Shown: positions 7,347 to 12,448 of the stretch, one piece after another | Numbering within the stretch: the first letter of the stretch is position 1 | Layout of the letters: each line of letters starts with the position of its first letter | DNA from: Fidelibacterota bacterium | Lineage (GTDB): Bacteria; Fidelibacterota; Marinisomatia; Marinisomatales; S15-B10 | Length of the DNA stretch: 12,448 nucleotides | Reading direction: 5' to 3' | Assembly (NCBI GenBank): GCA_002707905.1 | Contig: PAOF01000010.1 | Coordinates: 10,693 to 23,140 of the forward strand | Notes under the pieces: generated by a model | Databases searched by the model: none | Seen by the model: only the letters and a program-made list of their open reading frames with translations | Told to the model about the DNA's origin: nothing | Translations under genes and position numbers: made by a program

Positions 7347-8705
7347 TCAATTCAGTTTACTGATTATATCTTTAATATTATTAATTAACTTATTTGCTTT
7401 TTCAAAAGATTTTGATTCAGCATAAATTCTAACGATTGGTTCTGTATTTGATTTTCTAATATGAATCCATTCATCATTAAATAAAATTTTCAATCCATCT
7501 AAATTATTTCTTTTATTATTTTTAAAAATATCATTTAATTTTTCAAATAAATCATTTTCATTTATTTCACCAATTGATACTTTTTCTTTACATATATAAA
7601 ACTTGGGTAATGTTTTCATTAAATCACTAATGGAAGTAAAAGAATTAGACAATAATGCTATTATTAAAATTGATGCTACTAGTGAATCCCTACCCAAGTG
7701 AATATCTCCAAAAATAACACCACCATTTCCTTCTCCACCAAATGAAGATTGATGTTTTTTCATCATTTCAACTACATTTATTTCACCAACCTTTGATCTA
7801 ATTACTTCAACTTTATTTTGAATTGCAATCTTATCAACTGCTAATGTTGTAGAAAGATTTGTTACTATTGGATTTTTATAATTGGTCGACTCTAAAAAAT
7901 ATTTTAACGCTAAAACAAGAGTATATTCTTCTCCGATGGGATTTCCGTTATTATCAACTACAGCTAATCTATCACCATCAGGATCTGTGGCAAATCCAAT
8001 ATCGCATTTATCATTTACGACTAAACTTGATAAAAGGTTTAAATTTTGAGGAATTGGTTCTGTACCTCTGTTAAATTCTCCAGAAGTTTCACAATTTAAT
8101 TCAACAACATCACAACCAACATCCTTTAATAAATTTGGTAATGCTTTTGAAGCTGCTCCGTTAACAGCATCAACTGCAATTTTTAATTTTCTTTTCTTTA
8201 TTTTTGAAAAATTAATAAAAGAAATTTCTAAAATTTTTTTAATATGATTATCAATTAAACTGTTGTTATCACAATAATCATTTTTTATAAGCTTATAATT
8301 GAAATTATTTTGATTAAAAAATTTATTTTTAAGCTGTAAAATTCTTGTAATTTGTTTTTGATTAAAAAAACAACCATCTTTATCTATAAATTTAATTCCA
8401 TTCCATTCAGTTGGATTATGACTTGCCGTTATCATTATTCCTGCTATTGCATTTGTGCTTTGAACAGCATATTGTAAAGTTGGTGTTGGAACAATACCAC
8501 AATTTTCAATTTTTCTTCCACTTAGTAAAATAATTTGAAGAATTGTCGATAAAATTTTTTCTCCAGATTTTCTTGAGTCTCTTGCAATAAGAATTTTACC
8601 ATCTTGACAAAACTCATTAATTCCTTTTGCATAAGATATTAAAATTTTATCATTCAAATCTTTTTCTGTAATACCCCTTACTCCAGATATAGATTCAATT
8701 AACAT
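7347..8705 (-). CDS. glmM: phosphoglucosamine mutase-like alpha-D-phosphohexomutase
   Basis: A 452-aa cytoplasmic sugar-phosphate mutase. If it is GlmM, it converts glucosamine-6-phosphate to glucosamine-1-phosphate on the way to UDP-GlcNAc for the cell wall and LPS. All family signatures are present: SGVRGI at 7-12; catalytic phosphoserine loop TASHNPTEWNGIKF at 93-106 (Ser95); Mg2+ loop DPDGDRLAVV at 241-250; sugar-specificity loop FGGEGNGGVIF at 322-332; and the phosphate-binding loop RKSNTEPIVRIYAES at 417-431. The sugar loop reads GEGNGG rather than the GEQSGH of classical bacterial GlmM. I recall this version from archaeal and some FCB-group mutases, so phosphomannomutase/phosphoglucomutase activity is also possible. 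The ATG has a good Shine-Dalgarno (TAGGAG, 5 nt away). It is the first gene after a terminator and leads the long lower operon. Confidence 0.85.
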   Translation of the reverse strand: MLIESISGVRGITEKDLNDKILISYAKGINEFCQDGKILIARDSRKSGEKILSTILQIILLSGRKIENCGIVPTPTLQYAVQSTNAIAGIMITASHNPTEWNGIKFIDKDGCFFNQKQITRILQLKNKFFNQNNFNYKLIKNDYCDNNSLIDNHIKKILEISFINFSKIKKRKLKIAVDAVNGAASKALPNLLKDVGCDVVELNCETSGEFNRGTEPIPQNLNLLSSLVVNDKCDIGFATDPDGDRLAVVDNNGNPIGEEYTLVLALKYFLESTNYKNPIVTNLSTTLAVDKIAIQNKVEVIRSKVGEINVVEMMKKHQSSFGGEGNGGVIFGDIHLGRDSLVASILIIALLSNSFTSISDLMKTLPKFYICKEKVSIGEINENDLFEKLNDIFKNNKRNNLDGLKILFNDEWIHIRKSNTEPIVRIYAESKSFEKANKLINNIKDIISKLN

Positions 8706-8710
8706 TATTT

Positions 8711-8716
8711 CTCCTA
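8711..8716 (-). promoter_or_regulatory. Shine-Dalgarno of the glmM-like gene
   Basis: The minus strand reads TAGGAG followed by 5 nt and then ATG. This fixes the glmM start and stands out because most other starts in the window (recG, DUF4139, valS, K+ channel, rlmD, rsmA, tatD) have no recognisable Shine-Dalgarno. It lies only about 18 nt downstream of the end of the preceding terminator's U-run, leaving almost no room for an independent promoter. I see no convincing -35/-10 pair for glmM outside the terminator itself. Confidence 0.7.
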
Positions 8717-8733
8717 AATGATTATTTTATATT

Positions 8734-8768
8734 AAAAAAAACCAGATCCGTTATTTCGAATCTGGTTT
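8734..8768 (-). terminator. intrinsic terminator after rpoD-rpsU
   Basis: The minus strand forms a hairpin. The 5' arm AAACCAGATTCG (8768-8757) pairs with the 3' arm CGGATCTGGTTT (8750-8739) around a 6-nt AAATAA loop, with one A/C mismatch (8759/8748). Eleven of twelve positions pair, and the hairpin runs directly into eight U residues (8741-8734, partly shared with the stem base). There is no T-run on the other side, so it works only for minus-strand transcription, ending the rpoD-rpsU transcript 24 nt after the rpsU stop. The next gene starts 28 nt beyond, so partial read-through into glmM is possible. Confidence 0.9.
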
Positions 8769-8791
8769 ATTAAATAAATTAAACTAAAAAA

Positions 8792-8956
8792 TTATCTTCT
8801 TGTTTTACTAAGTTTAAGTTTTTTTTCAGCACTTGGTTTTAAGTAAAAAGATTTCTTCTTAACCTCACGTAAAATACCAGCTTTTTCATATTTTTTTTTA
8901 AATCTTCGAATTGCCCTTTCAAGCTCTTCACCTTTTTTAATTGTTACTTCAATCAA
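8792..8956 (-). CDS. rpsU: 30S ribosomal protein bS21 (TTG start)
   Basis: A 54-aa basic protein, part of the small ribosomal subunit platform near the 16S 3' end. The translation begins (M)[18 protein letters not shown], continues [20 protein letters not shown], and ends [15 protein letters not shown]. This is the full bS21 pattern: beta start, 'ELERA.RRFKK', '.AGIL.E...', and a basic tail. It is shorter than E. coli bS21 (71 aa) but complete. The start is TTG at 8954-8956, because no ATG or GTG lies in frame between the Shine-Dalgarno and this codon. The ATT next to it is the only close alternative. The gene begins 18 nt after the rpoD stop and is followed by an intrinsic terminator, so it is co-transcribed with rpoD. 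Its Shine-Dalgarno is by far the strongest in the window, which suggests special translational control (see findings). Confidence 0.95.
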   Translation of the reverse strand: MIEVTIKKGEELERAIRRFKKKYEKAGILREVKKKSFYLKPSAEKKLKLSKTRR

Positions 8957-8966
8957 TTTTTTTACA

Positions 8967-8974
8967 CACCTCCT
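8967..8974 (-). promoter_or_regulatory. extended Shine-Dalgarno of rpsU
   Basis: The minus strand reads AGGAGGTG, an 8-nt perfect complement to the usual 16S rRNA 3' tail (CACCUCCU). It sits directly after the rpoD stop codon TAG and 10 nt before the TTG start of rpsU, with TGT plus seven A in between. It explains how a weak TTG codon is used. By contrast, most genes in this window have no Shine-Dalgarno. Confidence 0.85.
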
Positions 8975-9811
8975 CTATCCTAGATAATTTCTTAAACTTT
9001 TACTTCTAGATTTGTGTCTTAATCTTCGAATGGCTTTTTCTTTGATTTGTCTAACTCTTTCACGAGTTAAATTAAACTCTTCACCAATTTCATTTAGTGT
9101 TAATGCATAATCTCTCCCGATTCCAAAATACATCTTGATAACATCTCTTTCTCTATCTTTTAATGAATCTAAACATTGTCTAATCTCTTCTTTTAATGAT
9201 TCAAGCATTAAACCAGATTCAGGAGGTCTTTGATTATCATCTTCAATTACATCCATTAATGAGTTTTTATCTCCATCTCTAAATGGCGCATGAAGAGAAT
9301 GATGCCTTCGAGAAATTCTAATTGCATCAGTAACTTCTTCACCTTCCATTTCTAATTGTTTTCCAATTTCATCTTCATTTGGTGGCCTTTGGTATTCAGA
9401 CTCAAGACTTTGTGCAGCTTTTGTAATTTTACTAATAGTTCCTACTCTATTTAATGGTAATCTTACAATTCTAGAGTGTTCAGCTAATGCTTGAAGAATG
9501 GATTGTCTAATCCACCAAACCGCATAAGAAATAAATTTAAATCCTCTTGTTTCATCAAACCTCTCAGCTGCTTTAATCAAACCTAAATTACCTTCATTAA
9601 TTAAATCAGTTAAGGGTAGACCTTGACCTTGATAATCTTTAGCAACTGAAACTACAAACCTTAAATTTGCTTCGGTTAGTTCATTTAATGCTATTGGATC
9701 ACCTTGTTTAACTTTTTGTGCTAATTCTATTTCTCTTGCTGGTGCAAGTGGTTCATATTTACCAATTTCTTCTAAATATCTACTTAAGCTTCTATTTGCA
9801 TCTGAGGCCAT
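8975..9811 (-). CDS. rpoD: primary RNA polymerase sigma factor (short sigma-70, RpoD/SigA type)
   Basis: A 278-aa housekeeping sigma factor that directs RNA polymerase to -10/-35 promoters. Region 1.2 starts at once ([15 protein letters not shown], 8-22). Region 2 follows with [20 protein letters not shown] at 49-68, [20 protein letters not shown] at 70-89 and the -10-binding [15 protein letters not shown] at 91-105. Region 3 spans about 118-195 and region 4 about 205-275, with the helix-turn-helix [20 protein letters not shown] at 238-257. There is no region 1.1 and no large non-conserved insert between 1.2 and 2, matching the short RpoD of the Bacteroidota/FCB group. The ATG at 9809-9811 has a moderate Shine-Dalgarno (AAGGA at 9818-9822, 6 nt away). 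A candidate promoter lies in the 99-bp upstream gap. The gene is followed directly by rpsU, a partner of rpoD in the rpsU-dnaG-rpoD operon of other bacteria, but dnaG is absent here and the order is reversed. Confidence 0.95.
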   Translation of the reverse strand: MASDANRSLSRYLEEIGKYEPLAPAREIELAQKVKQGDPIALNELTEANLRFVVSVAKDYQGQGLPLTDLINEGNLGLIKAAERFDETRGFKFISYAVWWIRQSILQALAEHSRIVRLPLNRVGTISKITKAAQSLESEYQRPPNEDEIGKQLEMEGEEVTDAIRISRRHHSLHAPFRDGDKNSLMDVIEDDNQRPPESGLMLESLKEEIRQCLDSLKDRERDVIKMYFGIGRDYALTLNEIGEEFNLTRERVRQIKEKAIRRLRHKSRSKSLRNYLG

Positions 9812-9857
9812 AAAACATCCTTATTTTTATATAATTTTAGTGTTGAAACCCATCTCA

Positions 9858-9885
9858 ACTATGCTAAGTTTACTACCTTTTTCAA
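9858..9885 (-). promoter_or_regulatory. candidate sigma-70 promoter for rpoD-rpsU
   Basis: In the rsmA-rpoD gap the minus strand contains TTGAAA (9885-9880; 5 of 6 to the -35 consensus), a 16-bp spacer, and CATAGT (9863-9858; 4 of 6 to the -10 consensus). Transcription would start near 9850 and give a leader of about 40 nt. A second possible start is an AT-rich TTATATA element near 9826-9834, but it has a poorer -35. Promoter calls in such AT-rich DNA are weak. The gap's size and the start of a new functional unit are the main support. Confidence 0.45.
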
Positions 9886-9910
9886 AATTCTCCAATAGTC
9901 ATAAATAGTT

Positions 9911-10690
9911 TTATAAAATTATTTTTTTTTCGATTATCCATTTTGTTAACAAGATATATTCTTCAACACTTAACTGTTCTGCTCTCAAAGAAAAATCGAC
10001 TGGAGGTTTTAATTTATTGATTGAGGATAATGTATTTTTTAAAATTTTTCTTCTTTTACCAAAAGTTATTTTTGTGATTTTTCGCAGAACTTCAATTTTT
10101 TTATTATTATCAATATATGTTTTTTTGTTTGAAAGTCTAATAAACGATGAATCGACTTTAGGTTTGGGAACAAAAACTTGTGGGGGAATTCTTATTATTT
10201 TTTTTACATTACACATCGATTGAACATTTACAGTTAATCTACTGTAATTTTTTGAGCCTGAGTTTGATATTATTCTGTCTGCCACCTCTTTTTGAAGCAT
10301 AAAATAACAATCGTCTATTAAGTTAATTTTACCTATAATTTTAAATAATATTTTAGATGAAATATTATATGGTAAGTTACCTATAATTCTGATTGATTTA
10401 TGAGTATTAAAAAATTTATTTAAATCAACTTTTAAAAAATCATCATTTATTAAATCAAAATTTTGGTTTGTAATTTTTTTTTTTAAAAAATTCACCAATT
10501 CGCTATCAATTTCGATACCAATAATTTTTTTTACTTTATTTACTAATAATTCAGTTAAAGCTCCTTCCCCACAACCAATCTCTAAAAAAACATCATTTTT
10601 TTTAGGATTTATTATTTCAACTAATTTCATTAATAAATTTTTATCTGATAGAAAATGCTGGCCCCATTTTTTTTTTGCTAAATTTTGCAT
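9911..10690 (-). CDS. rsmA: 16S rRNA dimethyladenosine transferase (A1518/A1519)
   Basis: A 259-aa SAM-dependent enzyme (KsgA) that dimethylates two adjacent adenines in the 3' terminal helix of 16S rRNA during late 30S assembly. Visible motifs: KKKWGQHFLSD (6-16); SAM-binding EIGCGEGALTELL (37-49) and the acidic IGIEIDSELV (57-66); INDDFLKVD (81-89); catalytic motif IV NLPYNISS (105-112); then FMLQKEVADRI and PPQVFVPKPKVDSSFIRL near residue 180. The length is normal. The ATG directly follows the tatD TAA (no spacer, same frame, no Shine-Dalgarno), so translation probably depends on reinitiation after tatD. An 11-A run with the heptamer TTTTTTA just before it lies at codons 67-72, and the frame is intact as given. 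The order metG-tatD-ksgA is also seen in Firmicutes such as Bacillus. Confidence 0.96.
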   Translation of the reverse strand: MQNLAKKKWGQHFLSDKNLLMKLVEIINPKKNDVFLEIGCGEGALTELLVNKVKKIIGIEIDSELVNFLKKKITNQNFDLINDDFLKVDLNKFFNTHKSIRIIGNLPYNISSKILFKIIGKINLIDDCYFMLQKEVADRIISNSGSKNYSRLTVNVQSMCNVKKIIRIPPQVFVPKPKVDSSFIRLSNKKTYIDNNKKIEVLRKITKITFGKRRKILKNTLSSINKLKPPVDFSLRAEQLSVEEYILLTKWIIEKKIIL

Positions 10691-11446
10691 TTAAATTTTA
10701 AAAAATGTTTCAGCATTTTTAGTAGTTGTTATGCAGACTTCTTTTAATGAAATTTTTTTTATTTCTGCTATTTTTTTTGCTATGTGAGGTATATTGGAGG
10801 GTTCATTTAATTTTCCTCTATTAGGTACAGGGGATAAAAATGGACAATCAGTTTCAAGCATTATTTTTGATAATTCAATTTCATTGATTACAGATTCAAT
10901 ATATTTATTTCCAAAAGTTATATTTCCAGTAAAGGATATTAAACAACCTTTTGAAATTATTTTTTTTGCAAATTCTAAATCATATGAATAACAATGGAAA
11001 ACAACATTATAATTTTTTACTTCATTAATGATATCATAAACATCTAATTGAGAGTCTCTACAGTGAATTATTGATGGTAATTTTAATTTTTGTGCAAGTT
11101 GTAATTGTTTTAAAAAAACATCTCTTTGATTTTTTTTTGGATTATAATCTCGATAATAATCCAGACCAATTTCACCAATTGCTACGATTTTTTTATGTTT
11201 TGATAAATATTCAATTTTATTAATATAATCTTCATCTAGAGAAGTGCAATCTTGAGGATGAATTCCAACCGAGCCAAAAATCAAATCATATTTTTCTGAT
11301 AAATCCACACACTTCTTAGAAGTTTCTAAATTAGTTCCAACACAAATAATTTTTGATATATGGTTAATCTTAGCACGATTCAAGATTACATCAAGTTGAG
11401 AAATGATTTCCTTATAATAAAGGTGAGTATGTGTATCAATGTACAA
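10691..11446 (-). CDS. tatD: TatD-family metal-dependent hydrolase/DNase (TTG start)
   Basis: A 251-aa TIM-barrel hydrolase of the TatD/YcfH/YabD family; members are metal-dependent 3'-5' exonucleases acting on DNA or RNA in the cytoplasm. The metal-site residues are all present: DTHTH (4-8; His6, His8), GEIGLDYY (91-98; Glu92), IIHCRD (126-131; His128), VFHCYS (149-154; His151) and ETDCPFL (198-204; Asp200). RGKLNEPSNIPH (210-221) and the C-terminal NAETFF are also family signatures. The start is TTG at 11444-11446. The codon before it is the metG stop TAA in the same frame, and the metal-binding His lies only five codons in, so no other start would keep the site. There is no Shine-Dalgarno. 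The gene abuts metG and rsmA with zero spacing. TatD versus the paralogous YcfH/YjjV cannot be told apart reliably. Confidence 0.93.
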   Translation of the reverse strand: MYIDTHTHLYYKEIISQLDVILNRAKINHISKIICVGTNLETSKKCVDLSEKYDLIFGSVGIHPQDCTSLDEDYINKIEYLSKHKKIVAIGEIGLDYYRDYNPKKNQRDVFLKQLQLAQKLKLPSIIHCRDSQLDVYDIINEVKNYNVVFHCYSYDLEFAKKIISKGCLISFTGNITFGNKYIESVINEIELSKIMLETDCPFLSPVPNRGKLNEPSNIPHIAKKIAEIKKISLKEVCITTTKNAETFFKI

Positions 11447-12448
11447 TTAAGTTAATTTTAACCCGGAAGTGATTTCTTTATTTTCAGTTGTAAAAACAAT
11501 AACTTTACCATCATTGTTTGAGATTGCTAATAACATTCCGTTGGATTCCTCTCCTCTAATTACAACAGGTTTTAAATTAGCAACAATAACAACAGTTTTA
11601 CCTATTAAATCATCAACATCATAATGCTCGGCAATTCCAGAAACTATTTGTCTTTTTGATCCATCCAACTCAACTTCCATTTTAATGAGTTTATTAGTTT
11701 TTTCAACTTTTTCTGCTTTAATAATTTTTGCAGTTCTCAAATCAATTTTTTTAAATTCGTCTATTGAAATATAATTTTCTAACATTTTTTCATCCTCAAT
11801 TTTTTTATTTTCAATTTTAGGAAAGGGGATTTTAAATAATCCAAGATTTGTACCTGGAACCATGGGTTTTGTACAATTTTTTTCATTCAGACCTAACATA
11901 AGGTAAATATCTTTAATTTTTTTTGGCATTATAGGAAAAAGTAAATTAATTGCAATTCGTAAAGTTTCAATCGATGTATATAAAATTGAAGCCACCTTAT
12001 TTTTATCATCTTTTACATATTTCCAAGGTTGAGAAACCTCTAAGTACTTATTTATAGATCTTACAAGTGAAAAAATTAATTCTAAACTTTGATTAATATT
12101 ATACTGAGAAATATTCTCATGTACTTTGGCATGAATAATTTTCGCTTTTTTTATGAAATCTTTTTCGCCCTTTTCTAAATTATCATTATTAGGTATTTGA
12201 TTATTGAAATATTTTTTAATTAATGTAGAAATTCTACCAACTAAATTACCTAAGTCGTTAGCTAAATCACTATTATATCTGCTGATAAAAATATCTGGAG
12301 TAAATTTAGAATCCTGGCCTAAAATCATATCTCTCATTAAAAAATATCTCAATGGATCAACACCATATGTATCAATTATATCAAGAGGATTAATAACATT
12401 TCCCTGAGATTTACTCATTTTTGAATCTCCAGATAACCACCAACCATG
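11447..12448 (-). CDS. metG: methionyl-tRNA synthetase, C-terminal part (5' end beyond window)
   Basis: The last 333 residues of MetRS, which charges tRNA-Met, are visible; the reading frame is open to the right edge. The fragment begins with HGWWLSGDSKMSKSQGNVIN, containing the KMSKS loop (residues 10-14 of the fragment). The apparent ATG at 12416-12418 is the Met inside KMSKS and not a true start. The end of the catalytic domain (DTYGVDPLRYFLMRD) and the helical anticodon-binding domain (SQPWKYVKDD region, about 139-148) follow. A C-terminal tRNA-binding OB-fold of the Trbp111 type (about 226-333) includes IDLRTAKIIKAEKV, RQIVSGIAEHY and GMLLAIS. This appended OB domain is common in dimeric bacterial MetRS. 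The TAA stop (11449-11447) is followed without spacer by the tatD TTG in the same frame. Confidence 0.96.
   Translation of the reverse strand, partial: HGWWLSGDSKMSKSQGNVINPLDIIDTYGVDPLRYFLMRDMILGQDSKFTPDIFISRYNSDLANDLGNLVGRISTLIKKYFNNQIPNNDNLEKGEKDFIKKAKIIHAKVHENISQYNINQSLELIFSLVRSINKYLEVSQPWKYVKDDKNKVASILYTSIETLRIAINLLFPIMPKKIKDIYLMLGLNEKNCTKPMVPGTNLGLFKIPFPKIENKKIEDEKMLENYISIDEFKKIDLRTAKIIKAEKVEKTNKLIKMEVELDGSKRQIVSGIAEHYDVDDLIGKTVVIVANLKPVVIRGEESNGMLLAISNNDGKVIVFTTENKEITSGLKLT

Noticed and set aside
9839..9862. Small inverted repeat (GTTGA ... TCAAC) in the rpoD leader
   Set aside because: Only 5 base pairs with an 8-nt loop. It is too weak to call an operator, riboswitch or terminator.
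12416..12418. ATG as the start of an independent 323-aa protein
   Set aside because: The frame is open upstream to the window edge, and the upstream residues (HGWWLSGDSK) are typical MetRS sequence. The Met belongs to KMSKS.

Overview
This is an AT-rich (well under 35% G+C by eye), very gene-dense bacterial window in which every convincing gene lies on the minus strand, so transcription runs from high to low coordinates. The content is mostly core housekeeping genes. The primary sigma factor is short (278 aa), starts directly at region 1.2 and has no region 1.1. Most starts have little or no Shine-Dalgarno, intergenic gaps are 0-100 bp, and composition is strongly AT-rich. Together these suggest a streamlined, probably marine member of the Bacteroidota/FCB superphylum, for example a Marinimicrobia-like lineage. 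That placement is inferred from protein style and was not tested by a search.

In transcription order, the right end holds the 3' part of metG (methionyl-tRNA synthetase, cut by the window edge), tatD (metal-dependent DNase/hydrolase) and rsmA/ksgA (16S rRNA dimethyladenosine transferase). These three genes abut with no spacer and share one reading frame, separated only by single TAA codons. A 99-bp gap with a plausible sigma-70-type promoter precedes rpoD. Its stop codon is followed directly by an unusually strong Shine-Dalgarno and the small gene rpsU (bS21, TTG start), which is too short to stand out in an ORF scan. A clear intrinsic terminator closes the rpoD-rpsU unit.

Immediately after the terminator a second compact gene string begins, with a good Shine-Dalgarno: glmM-like phosphohexomutase, an RlmD/TrmA-family rRNA uracil methyltransferase, a two-TM RCK-type K+ channel, a stand-alone cyclic-nucleotide-binding-domain protein, valS, an exported DUF4139 protein, and the first 98 codons of recG at the left edge. 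Gaps here are -4 to +46 bp, and one certain and one possible 4-bp overlap suggest translational coupling.

No mobile element, CRISPR array, tRNA, rRNA or repeat family was seen, and no non-coding stretch exceeds 100 bp. The points most worth a second look are the K+ channel paired with a soluble cNMP-binding protein, the rpoD-rpsU arrangement with its near-perfect Shine-Dalgarno (possible bS21 autoregulation), and the single-frame metG/tatD/rsmA layout.
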